Source: JABDLO01 sp035327565 | GTDB taxonomy: Bacteria; Bacteroidota; Bacteroidia; Chitinophagales; Saprospiraceae | Reading direction: 5' to 3' | NCBI GenBank assembly: GCA_035327565.1 | Contig: DAOLDB010000009.1 | Location: forward strand, 1 to 64,000 | Length of the DNA: 64,000 nucleotides | Shown here: positions 10,207 through 18,613 of the stretch, piece after piece | Numbering within the stretch: the stretch's first letter is position 1 | Layout: every line of letters begins with the position of its first letter | Program-made: the position numbers and the translations under genes | The notes under the pieces: model-generated | Seen by the model: only the letters and a program-made list of their open reading frames with translations | Database searches by the model: none | Told to the model about the DNA's origin: nothing

Positions 10207-13200
10207 TTATTTATTGATCTTGATCATCCTGCGAGTTTCCTTAAAACCATTGGATTCCAATTGGTAATAAAGAACTCCTTCCACAGGGATATCATCCGAT
10301 CGGATTTCTACATGATTCAACCCTGCATTGAAACGGCTGTTCAATCGATACACCATTCGGCCGGTAACATCAAATATAGTTAATGATGCCTGGCTTTCTT
10401 CAGGTAACACAAAACTGATTACCGTCTGGTCTTTGAATGGATTGGGCCTGTTCTGGCGCAATTCTGCCATGGCATCGGTTTCTCCATCAAATATCAGATT
10501 CACATCAAATATATCCAGATTAGCACTATAAGCTTCTGCCTGTGTTATGTTTGAATTGATATTCAGATGCCTGCTTAATTTTCCAGAAGACGCTGCTTTG
10601 AAAGAAATGGTAAACAATATTTCTCCGGGTTCAATGGTAAATGCCCTCACATCATTCCAACTCATGGATATCAATCCCTCATTTACCTGGGTTAATCCCA
10701 GAAAGTCATCAGTAATTGTCATGGACTTGCTTTCAATACCTTCATACACCAATTCCTTACTATCAAAGCCCAAAGTCATCTGAAAACCGATCATTTCTGA
10801 AATAGATTCCACAGTAAACGGAATGACTACATAGTCGCCGGATCTATAATGTTGTTCCAGCGTTTTGAAGGATACTCTGGCCAATGAACGGGTCTGAATG
10901 CTCCTGTTGTCTAATTGGGTTACAGCATCCCCGCTCACATCACCGATTTTGATTCCTGTAAAGTTATTATTGGCAAGATGACCTTCTACTTCATTCACGA
11001 TGATATATTCTGCATAATCCCACGGTCTGTCCACGTCATAGAATACCTGCATAGCATCTATAAATTTCCAGGATTGACTTTCTGGAAACTCCTTATAGAT
11101 TCCTAATATCACTTTTCTCAATTGAGCAATATCTGTTGATGTCACGGATTGGCTATTGTTTACATCCGCTGCAATAACCTTATATGGATCATTGAAAGGC
11201 TGTATACCAAGAATATGTCGCTGTATCATCACAATATCCAGAGTGGATACACCATTAACAACGTCATTATTCTTTTCAGCTCTGATCTCATAATCCTGCT
11301 TAGATGGCATTTCATTGAACAGGAAGGCCCCATCTTTTTTCGTTTCATAGTAAGACATTCTTCCGGTATTGATGGATTCCAGCGACACCATGGCTTGTTC
11401 TATTGCTTGTCCATTCCAGCTTCGTAACTGTCCCGATACCCTGGCTGACGCTTCACCATCACAACCTTCATTGGCTTGTACATTAAGAATGACATTACAG
11501 AAATCAGCATTTCCTGCTTCATCTCTCACCCACATTTGCAAGCCTAAAGGTCCTACATGGGTACAGGTAAGTAATATGGCACTGGAATAGGCAGCAGGTT
11601 TCCACTTTTGAGCAATACCCGCCTGATATTCTGCCTCCGTTGCCACCACTCCGTTTCCTTTAAAGAAATGCTCTTGTCCAATGAGTGATGCAACCGGGAA
11701 CATATTGTTAAATGTAAATACAAGATGTTCTGTACAATTATCAAATGATTCACGATCAAAATCTATTGCCCAGATCTCTACACTTCCTGTAGAAGGCATA
11801 ATCACTGTTGTCAATTCAGAAATACAATAAGGTGTGGGATGCTTGCAATCATCAATAGTAAACAAATAGGTAGCGGTACTTTCATTTCCACATCGGTCGT
11901 AGACCTTCCAGGTGATTCTATGGGTTCCAACCGGATACACTCCTGATGCATTATTGGTATTCCCAGTAATAAAAGGACCTTCCCCATCATTGAAAGGATC
12001 AATGATATAAGACCACTTCTGATCCTTGAGAGGTGTACAATCTTCAGCAGTATTGAATAATTCAATATAGCCATCACATGTATTTCTGTAGGTACATACT
12101 GTGACATTTGAGGTGTTGGCAATTAACGGAGCTTCAATATCATTTACTTTGATAATCTGGGCATGGGTGTATTTACCTTTTGTCCTCTGGGATTTATCAT
12201 ATAAACACCAGTCTATTACTGTCCATGTTCTGATGATTTTAAAACATACATCATCCACTACTGTGAATACCTGGTCTTCATAACTTATACCCACTAACCC
12301 ACAATCCAAATGAGGAAAACGGGGATAGGCTGCATTTGTTGGTAAGTTTTCTGGGAGCAGATCATTAGTGCCGCATTCGTTTCTGGTCACATCAACAGGC
12401 CATATGATATCTGACTTCTTCAATGAATCTCTGACTACTTTAATGAGCTGAACGCAGCTATTTGTCAGTTCACCGTCCACAACTGTCCAGATTCTGGTGA
12501 TGGTTCCATGAAAACATTCATCGAGTTGTCCAACATCTACATAAGTTGCTTCAATAGGACCACAAATACCCAAACCGATAGCTTCACCTAGCAGCTCAAG
12601 ATCATCTAAGTCAGTAGTACAATGTACTTCAATATCTGGAGGGCATGTGATCTTAGGGATCGTTTTATTTTGCACAAAAATGTCTACCCAACATGTGCTG
12701 TAATTGTCAGCTATCAAGGTATCCGATTCAGGAAGACCCTCTACTCTTCTTACGGAAATTACGTCTCCAAAAATACCGCTTAAGTTGGCATCATCATAAA
12801 CCAACATTTCCACTCGGATGGTCTTACCGACATCTTCACAGCAAAATTCTACATATTCTCTGAATTCATTATTCGCAGAGGAACATCCTGCATCTTTCCT
12901 TCTGACCATAAATCCACCTACATCCGTACATTTATCATGACTTCCGTTATCAAATGTATGGGCAAATACTTTGGCTTTGCCAGTGGAATTTAATGCTACC
13001 ACTGTTTTTTCAATACATACCGGAGTGGGAGGTGTTTTATCATATACATCCACTTCAATAGCCAGTTCAGTGGTATTTCCGCAAGGATCTTTTATGGTAT
13101 ATACTACCCATGTTCGTCCGAGAGGAAGATCCTTAATGACATAGCAAAGAAAATTACCCTTGGAATCTTTCTGAACGACTACATTCTCTGTAGTAAATTT

Positions 13201-14385
13201 CTCATCAGCATTCTCTCCGGGAAGGGTACCTATAGCATTCCCCACTTTATACTTGACTGTATAAGTAATGGAATCGGTACATTCAAAGATCACGATGGGA
13301 TCAGGTACTTTAAAGTCAGCAGTACAAGTCCAAGGGTCAGCATATAGGGTATATACTGACTGAGGCGCTGACACAATGGGTGGATCTTCATCCAATACTT
13401 TTATGATTTGGATGTGTTCCTTGACCTTTCCGGTACACCAATCGAGCACCAACCATGTTCTCAGCACTTTGAAGCTGCCTAGACAAATATCCAGCACATG
13501 GTCTTTGTATATGACATTAATTTCACAGAATGTTTCATTTTTTGGATATAAAGGTTTTCCACCGGGTGTCAAAGGAACTCCGGTTTCTTCCGGATCGGGA
13601 TAGTAATTTCCATTTTTGTCCCAACCTTCTTCCATTAACAAAGGATTATCAAATGCCCCGTTGCATGTAAGCAATTCCGTGGTATCTGTCAGACCGTCGT
13701 AATTTCTGGGGAATATAATATCATGGGCATCAATTCGACGGAATAATATAACCCTTTCACAAATTTCAGATTTATTGCCCCAGATATCTTTAGCCTGATA
13801 TCGTATAGTTCTTCTCGCAGAAAACTCATTGCTGCAAGGCAGATCTTCAAAGACATCAGATAATACATGAGGAACGATAGGGCCATCGCAATTATCAAAA
13901 GCCGGTGGGGGTAGAAACACACCCATAAAATCACAGTCAACCGTATCTGGCACCTCAGGGCATTCTATAACCGGTGGCATTTTGTCCTCCACCATAATAT
14001 AGCCCCAGCAGGAGTTGTTGGAGCCTACCAGTTCCACTTTGACTTTGATATTCATCCCTTTGTAGGCAAAATAAATTTCAGAATCCACAAGGAAAGTCCC
14101 ATCCTCTTGTGCACCCGGAAGGGGTTTGTCGTTTTTGTCAAGAAGCAAAACCCTGTAATTGGTTGCACAAAAAGTACTGAGATCATCGCTGAGAATCATT
14201 TGAGGAGTAATTAACACCTCACAATCCTCATCCAATGATACATTGACTTTACCTATGCAGGAAAGCGGACAGGAAGCCACCTGTGCATTTAAATGAACAC
14301 TGATTCCTGTCATTAGCAATAAAAATGTCATAGCTAGTTTAGCACAACACTTACCAAAACTCGTTGTAAATTTCTCCAGTTTCAT
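10207..14385 (-). CDS. Giant secreted HYR-like/dockerin/cohesin-like protein with T9SS type A tail
   Basis: 1,392 residues. The signal peptide is 1-35 (ends HLNAQ). Residues 40-1010 are Cys/Asp-rich HYR-like modules with repeated PPVIECP and DNC-type motifs. Dockerin-type repeats lie at about 1039-1098: NGVSTLDIVMIQRHILG, then AADVNNSQSVTSTDIAQLRK, whose loop fits the D-x-N-x-S...T-x-x-D calcium pattern. A third Asp-rich loop (IGDVSGDA) follows near 1150. Residues 1166-1306 form a cohesin-like beta domain (GFQMTLGFDSKEL, then SMSWNDV). Residues 1307-1392 are a T9SS type A sorting tail (QNRPNPFKDQT, IFDVTGRMVY, ending RRMIKINK). It is a paralogue of the protein at 1-4483 and lies next to the three-cohesin protein. 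The function is probably a surface scaffold or adhesin; the ligand is unknown. Confidence 0.92.
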   Translation of the reverse strand: MKLEKFTTSFGKCCAKLAMTFLLLMTGISVHLNAQVASCPLSCIGKVNVSLDEDCEVLITPQMILSDDLSTFCATNYRVLLLDKNDKPLPGAQEDGTFLVDSEIYFAYKGMNIKVKVELVGSNNSCWGYIMVEDKMPPVIECPEVPDTVDCDFMGVFLPPPAFDNCDGPIVPHVLSDVFEDLPCSNEFSARRTIRYQAKDIWGNKSEICERVILFRRIDAHDIIFPRNYDGLTDTTELLTCNGAFDNPLLMEEGWDKNGNYYPDPEETGVPLTPGGKPLYPKNETFCEINVIYKDHVLDICLGSFKVLRTWLVLDWCTGKVKEHIQIIKVLDEDPPIVSAPQSVYTLYADPWTCTADFKVPDPIVIFECTDSITYTVKYKVGNAIGTLPGENADEKFTTENVVVQKDSKGNFLCYVIKDLPLGRTWVVYTIKDPCGNTTELAIEVDVYDKTPPTPVCIEKTVVALNSTGKAKVFAHTFDNGSHDKCTDVGGFMVRRKDAGCSSANNEFREYVEFCCEDVGKTIRVEMLVYDDANLSGIFGDVISVRRVEGLPESDTLIADNYSTCWVDIFVQNKTIPKITCPPDIEVHCTTDLDDLELLGEAIGLGICGPIEATYVDVGQLDECFHGTITRIWTVVDGELTNSCVQLIKVVRDSLKKSDIIWPVDVTRNECGTNDLLPENLPTNAAYPRFPHLDCGLVGISYEDQVFTVVDDVCFKIIRTWTVIDWCLYDKSQRTKGKYTHAQIIKVNDIEAPLIANTSNVTVCTYRNTCDGYIELFNTAEDCTPLKDQKWSYIIDPFNDGEGPFITGNTNNASGVYPVGTHRITWKVYDRCGNESTATYLFTIDDCKHPTPYCISELTTVIMPSTGSVEIWAIDFDRESFDNCTEHLVFTFNNMFPVASLIGQEHFFKGNGVVATEAEYQAGIAQKWKPAAYSSAILLTCTHVGPLGLQMWVRDEAGNADFCNVILNVQANEGCDGEASARVSGQLRSWNGQAIEQAMVSLESINTGRMSYYETKKDGAFLFNEMPSKQDYEIRAEKNNDVVNGVSTLDIVMIQRHILGIQPFNDPYKVIAADVNNSQSVTSTDIAQLRKVILGIYKEFPESQSWKFIDAMQVFYDVDRPWDYAEYIIVNEVEGHLANNNFTGIKIGDVSGDAVTQLDNRSIQTRSLARVSFKTLEQHYRSGDYVVIPFTVESISEMIGFQMTLGFDSKELVYEGIESKSMTITDDFLGLTQVNEGLISMSWNDVRAFTIEPGEILFTISFKAASSGKLSRHLNINSNITQAEAYSANLDIFDVNLIFDGETDAMAELRQNRPNPFKDQTVISFVLPEESQASLTIFDVTGRMVYRLNSRFNAGLNHVEIRSDDIPVEGVLYYQLESNGFKETRRMIKINK

Positions 14386-14535
14386 GCGATCATATCGGTT
14401 TTTAGTAAATCATTAAATTCTATCCAAATTGTTCATTCAGATAACCGGAGATGAAATGATAAGCAAGAAAAGAAAACGTGCCGCAGTGTTGGGAAAACGG
14501 CCTGAATCGTCCTTATTTCATATTATAGACAATAA

Positions 14536-15216
14536 TCATACCAATTCATGTTCAATGGCAAACTTGATCAGATTAATGGTGTTTTTAACCCCTAATTTTC
14601 TCATGATATTTTTCCTGTGTACACCCACAGTCTGATCACTGATGTACAGTTCTGATGCAATCTCCTTATTGTTCTTTGCCTGTATTATTAAATGAAGAAT
14701 TTCCTGCTCGCGCTTAGTAAGACGCTTTCTGATCAGAAATTTATCTTTATAGGTTCCATTAACTATATCAATTGATCCTTCATTTCTCTGTAAACTACCA
14801 GAAGGAGGCGTAATGTGCAAACCATTTCCAATGTAAGTTCTATCGGCAATGATACTTTCCAAAGCAGTAATTAACTCTGACAAAGAATTCGATTTGGCCA
14901 TATATCCATCCGCTCCTGACTGTAATGCTTTTTTGACAAATCGGGAATCCGTATAGGATGAAACCACCAAAATTTTCAAATCATCGAAAGTTTTCCGGAT
15001 TTCCGGGATCAATTGAAGCCCATCTCCATCAGATAATGCCAATTCCATGATCAATAAATCAACCTTACCATTTCGCAATCCCAGTTTAAACTTTGATGCA
15101 CTATTATAAATTCCGGAAATGGATAAATCTAATTGAGCCTGTCCCTTGAGTAATTCAGCAAGCGCTTCAGCAAATAATAAATGCTTGTCCAGAATTACAG
15201 TCTTTATTGATGACAT
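14536..15216 (-). CDS. NarL/FixJ-type response regulator with altered phosphoacceptor
   Basis: 226 residues: a receiver domain (about 4-120) and a LuxR-type helix-turn-helix (about 166-226, with LTKREQEILHLI and ISDQTVGVHRKNIMRKLGV). The phosphoacceptor strand reads VDLLIMELALSDGDG, so Glu58 (codon GAA) stands where Asp is normal. Asp10, the SSYTDS strand and the conserved Lys (YMAKSNS) are present, though the usual acidic pair is reduced to one Asp. Glu often mimics the phosphorylated state, so the protein may be constitutively active or respond to something else (inference). It lies 150 bases upstream of the giant adhesin gene on the same strand and could regulate it. No histidine kinase is nearby. 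Confidence 0.92.
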   Translation of the reverse strand: MSSIKTVILDKHLLFAEALAELLKGQAQLDLSISGIYNSASKFKLGLRNGKVDLLIMELALSDGDGLQLIPEIRKTFDDLKILVVSSYTDSRFVKKALQSGADGYMAKSNSLSELITALESIIADRTYIGNGLHITPPSGSLQRNEGSIDIVNGTYKDKFLIRKRLTKREQEILHLIIQAKNNKEIASELYISDQTVGVHRKNIMRKLGVKNTINLIKFAIEHELV

Positions 15217-15639
15217 GTACTTTCTTGTTTAGTATGAAGTGATTCAATAAGCAGACCGGAAAAACGGTATACTTGATTTCTTTCATACTGTGCAAAATAA
15301 ATGCCAATTATTGAAAACGCATAGCAATATTGAAAATATATAAAATAAATAAATGAGGTATTTTTTGATTTTTTAATACCAATTTATAGCGTTAAAGCAA
15401 GACGTTGTACTGAAGATAAAATGGTTTGATGGTTTCTTTTACGTAGAAAACTGCGTAATCTGCGCTTGATCTGCGGGAAAAAAATTATGATGGTAAGATT
15501 ATTTGATGGTTTGATAGGCTTTCCCGGAAGAGAGGAGACATAGATAGGTTTAATAAAAATGTTTATGATGGTAATAATGGAATAATGGTGGGAGGGTAAC
15601 TTTTTTGGAGATAAAAACAAGAAATCAACGGTAAAGGTG

Positions 15640-15802
15640 ATAAATGAGGTTAATCTCACATGCAGAACTCCGGGGGAGTTCAATATGAGTAACCGCCGGT
15701 GAAACCGGTAGGTAATGTGACCAATGATCCCCAAGACCGGAGAAGTTGAATGTGAAAGAATATCCAGGTTTTTCAATATCTGTCAACTATATGCTGCCCA
15801 CT
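15640..15802. repeat. Palindrome-bearing intergenic element, copy 1
   Basis: Two hairpins are visible. AACTCCGGGGGAGTT (15666-15680) has a 6-bp stem. CCGGTGAAACCGG (15696-15708) has a 5-bp stem, extendable with ACC/GGT. The tail AATGTGAAAGAATA (15749-15762) and following bases down to TGCCCACT recur almost unchanged at 63042-63089. The layout resembles palindromic dispersed elements common between genes in Bacteroidota. It is possibly transcribed or moved in trans by a REP-type transposase, but no such gene lies in the window. Confidence 0.6.
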
Positions 15803-15860
15803 GTGTAAAATGCCAAATACGACTCAACACCTAAACATTCTCTATTGACTGCCTACTCTG
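15780..15860. repeat. Dispersed intergenic repeat (reverse orientation)
   Basis: The reverse complement contains GAGTAGGCAGTCAATAGAGA continuing into ATGTTTAGGTGTTGAGTCG. It matches the repeats near 9930 (GCAGTCATTAGAGAATGTTG) and 10050 (GGCAGTGGACAGTCGATAGA) and the GTTGAGTCG units near 4870. Confidence 0.6.
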
Positions 15861-15871
15861 TCAACTGTTTA

Positions 15872-17788
15872 CTATTTTTTCACAACTTTGAGAACATTCG
15901 ATTCATTTCCATGTCGTAACATGACATGGTACATACCCTGAGGAAAGGTTCTACCCAGCATGTTCAAATCGATAATATTATCCCCATTGAATAATTGTAC
16001 ATGGCGTGAACTCAATTGTTGACCAATGGAATTTGAAATGATAATCTGAACCCATTTGTCATTTTCGGTATATACTTTAATAAATGCATTCCCCTCTGTG
16101 GGATTAGGATATATAGCAGCATTGAGCTCTACTTTTTCTAACGAAGGGCCTGTAAGGAAATCATCCGCATCTGATGAGATAAATACATTTTTTTGAAGAT
16201 ATGTAAGTTCTGTATTCCTGAGAATTATTTGTTGGAGTTTTGTATTTCTGATTTCATTCAAATCTCTGGAAGAAAAAGCTGGGTCATTCTCAAAATAAAA
16301 CCTGTCGCTGTCTCTAAGGTCGGTAAATTGCCTTTCAATCATGATAGACATGGTTTGGCCGATCATAACATTTCTGTCTCTTTTCTCTGAAAGCATTCCC
16401 ACCCAGGGATCTAAATATTCCAATGAACCGTACACTTCCTGCAATGTTTTAGCTTCATCTGCTGACCCGGTTAATTCAATGAAAGTACGATATGCCGGTA
16501 ATCCCATATCCCTGCGGATTGTATTAAAATCGGGAAGTCCCCGGTCCCTGCCTTTATTGATGGTTTTGGCGGCCAGATCAACCAATGTGCCTGAAATCTC
16601 CCTCAGGTCCATATTTCTGAGCTCATCCACCATCTTATTATCCATCTTCTGTTGGAGCTGTACACCCATACCTTTTAAATAGGGTTCCACTCCATTACCT
16701 AAAGTAATAAGGTATGGATTAAAATAGGCATTCCTATAGCTTACATGACCCTGAGGTAACTCTTGCCCATTATCGTCTAATCTCAAAATTTTTGAATTGG
16801 TCAGGGAATAGCCCAACTTAAAAGCTGTAATTGAAAATTCATTAGAAACAGAGGGATTTTTATCTATGTGATATCCTCTGTATTGAGGCAGTTTTATCCC
16901 GATGGTTGGTAGCCATTCATTATACACAATAGATTGCAGGAAGGCTATGACCCATTTTCTTGACTCCTGATATATTCTCTCATCACTCCATTCCGGATGC
17001 GATTCTGCAAATTGCTCTGCCAGCCGGTTATGCTCTCTGACAAAAATGGTGTGTAATGAAAGCAATAAAGGTGTTTCATTGGCTCTTTCATCCCCGGTTA
17101 CAAACATTTTTCGAAGACTGCTGGTAGCATCAGCCATGTAAGGAGCGGAAGGATCCAATGGGCTATTAAATTCTCCGGTTGTAGTATTCCATGGAAGAAA
17201 ATTCCCTTCCGAAACTCTGAGTTTTCCACGTTCTCCCCTTAACCACTGGGCTCTTTCTTCATCATAACCATAAATTGCAGAACCATCCAAAAATGAGGTT
17301 GTCTTGTTTAAATGCCGTCTTGGATTAGAAACTGAAGTACCGGTACCGGAAGCCGCGCGGGCTCTTTTCATGGTTATAACCGATCCCGGAGGAAAATATG
17401 CATCATTGTTAGGGACAACGATATTTTCCAATATTTCTACCGGATTATATTCCACCTGAATCAAATCATTATAAAGAAATTGTGCAAAAACCCATACATA
17501 ATCACTCCATCCGATAGCATCGGGAATGTTTTGGGATCTCTGAGCAAATATCCTGTTACTGATTTCTCTTGGGTTGGGTTTATTAAATGTCATATCCAAT
17601 TTGGCCTGACCTATGCCATCAGCATAATCCGGCTTACTCCAATATGCCATCATACTATTACTGGTACCCCACTCCGGTTGTAGTAAATTATTATTGAATC
17701 CGTCTATAGACCTGTATTCCTGAGCACCCAAAAAATGAGTTATTGTAAGCGCAAGCAACAAGAATAAAAAAGATATTTTTTCTCGCAT
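15872..17788 (-). CDS. T9SS-sorted animal-type haem peroxidase homologue lacking haem-pocket histidines
   Basis: 638 residues: signal peptide 1-22 (ends FLGAQ), animal haem peroxidase domain about 25-540, and a T9SS type A tail about 555-638 (YPNPTEGNAFIKVY, ending NVLKVVKK). Family landmarks are clear: GDERANETPLLLSLHTIFVR (231-250), continuing EHNRLA; LDGSAIYGYD (168-175); and KGRDRGLPDFN. Compared with myeloperoxidase, catalytic Arg (R235) and the haem-ester Glu (E238) are kept. The distal pocket reads QFLYND, so distal His is Asn107 and the other ester Asp is Tyr106. The proximal His position is Tyr327 (KLGYSL), and its partner Asn is Thr409. Normal peroxidase chemistry therefore looks unlikely. 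It may be a structural or binding protein, or use haem differently. The fold call is strong; loss of activity is inferred. Confidence 0.9.
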   Translation of the reverse strand: MREKISFLFLLLALTITHFLGAQEYRSIDGFNNNLLQPEWGTSNSMMAYWSKPDYADGIGQAKLDMTFNKPNPREISNRIFAQRSQNIPDAIGWSDYVWVFAQFLYNDLIQVEYNPVEILENIVVPNNDAYFPPGSVITMKRARAASGTGTSVSNPRRHLNKTTSFLDGSAIYGYDEERAQWLRGERGKLRVSEGNFLPWNTTTGEFNSPLDPSAPYMADATSSLRKMFVTGDERANETPLLLSLHTIFVREHNRLAEQFAESHPEWSDERIYQESRKWVIAFLQSIVYNEWLPTIGIKLPQYRGYHIDKNPSVSNEFSITAFKLGYSLTNSKILRLDDNGQELPQGHVSYRNAYFNPYLITLGNGVEPYLKGMGVQLQQKMDNKMVDELRNMDLREISGTLVDLAAKTINKGRDRGLPDFNTIRRDMGLPAYRTFIELTGSADEAKTLQEVYGSLEYLDPWVGMLSEKRDRNVMIGQTMSIMIERQFTDLRDSDRFYFENDPAFSSRDLNEIRNTKLQQIILRNTELTYLQKNVFISSDADDFLTGPSLEKVELNAAIYPNPTEGNAFIKVYTENDKWVQIIISNSIGQQLSSRHVQLFNGDNIIDLNMLGRTFPQGMYHVMLRHGNESNVLKVVKK

Positions 17789-17839
17789 AGTTTTACAGGA
17801 TTACATTCATGGGCGTCTAGAAAACTTTCCTACGACCGT

Positions 17840-17847
17840 CAAAGATA
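17840..17847 (-). promoter_or_regulatory. Candidate -7 element (TATCTTTG) of the peroxidase gene
   Basis: The minus strand reads TATCTTTG 52 nt upstream of the peroxidase ATG, matching TAnnTTTG. No convincing -33 box was found. Confidence 0.5.
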
Positions 17848-18335
17848 TAAAATTGACTTTACGATTTAAGTATTCAAGCCATTATTTTATTTTTTTGTTG
17901 TTGCAACGGATTTCCAATAGCTTAAATGTTTCGCATTGAGTCATTTACACACATCTGAATATACATTTCAGTATGATCAAAATTCAATCCAAATTGGGAA
18001 AAATTACGTATATAAATTACTATAAATTGTAGCAATTGCAATATAAAACAAATATATATAATAATTTTGTATAATGTATAATCAGTACGAAAAAATACCC
18101 TGTTTTCATTAAAAAAGAGCTAGTGCTCTTACAGCTTCAATGAAATAAAAAACAAAGGATTATGTAAACATTACATTGATCACATTTATCTATTGCATGA
18201 AAACAAATGGTAAAAATCATTGCAAAAGTTATAATATCTTAATGAATTTCACTTTCGGTTTATAAATTTCATTCATTGCACAAAATGGCACATTCTATCC
18301 ATAAAAGGTATATTTAAAGCCAAATGCTTCCTGAT

Positions 18336-18365
18336 GTGGGGCCGGGAGACATATGTCCTCCCCAC
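18336..18365. repeat. Hairpin in the divergent gap
   Basis: GTGGGG (18336-18341) pairs with CCCCAC (18360-18365). Inside, GACAT pairs with ATGTC at the self-complementary GACATATGTC, separated by a small asymmetric internal loop. This is a GC-rich island in AT-rich DNA. Both flanking genes start away from it, so it is not an obvious terminator. Confidence 0.5.
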
Positions 18366-18613
18366 AGGGGATGTGAAAATAAAAGTGCTAATGTTTTCCT
18401 GATGTCCACAAGTAATTATTGCCATTGTTAAAAAAAACTAACCAAACTTAAATGAAATATGCAATTTACTATACTCAATAGAAAAATCTGTACATTATAT
18501 CTGTAAATGACTTATATTCAATATCGCAAATTAGAGGACAGAGACTAAGACAATGAATACAAGTTGCGCGTTTCAGTGGTAATATTGGTTTCATTTTTAT
18601 AAACCTGTACTTA

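Larger units (their letters stand above)
15217..15871. other. Repeat-filled gap without a supported gene
   Basis: 650 bases between the regulator's start and the peroxidase gene's end. Near 15419-15480 it holds dispersed text (TGGTTTGATGG, CTGCGTAATCTGCGC). A palindrome-bearing element follows at 15640-15762 and a repeat at 15780-15860. The 130-codon minus-strand frame at 15384-15776 runs straight through these repeats and has no recognisable protein features. Confidence 0.6.
17789..18613. other. Divergent intergenic region, AT-rich
   Basis: 825 bases between the divergent peroxidase and large surface protein genes. It holds the candidate peroxidase promoter (17840-17847) and the hairpin at 18336-18365. 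The rest is AT-rich with no supported ORF or RNA gene. Confidence 0.55.

Noticed and set aside
15384..15776. 130-codon minus-strand frame
   Set aside because: It lies wholly within dispersed repeats and palindromes and has an Ile/Ser/Pro-rich composition unlike neighbouring proteins.
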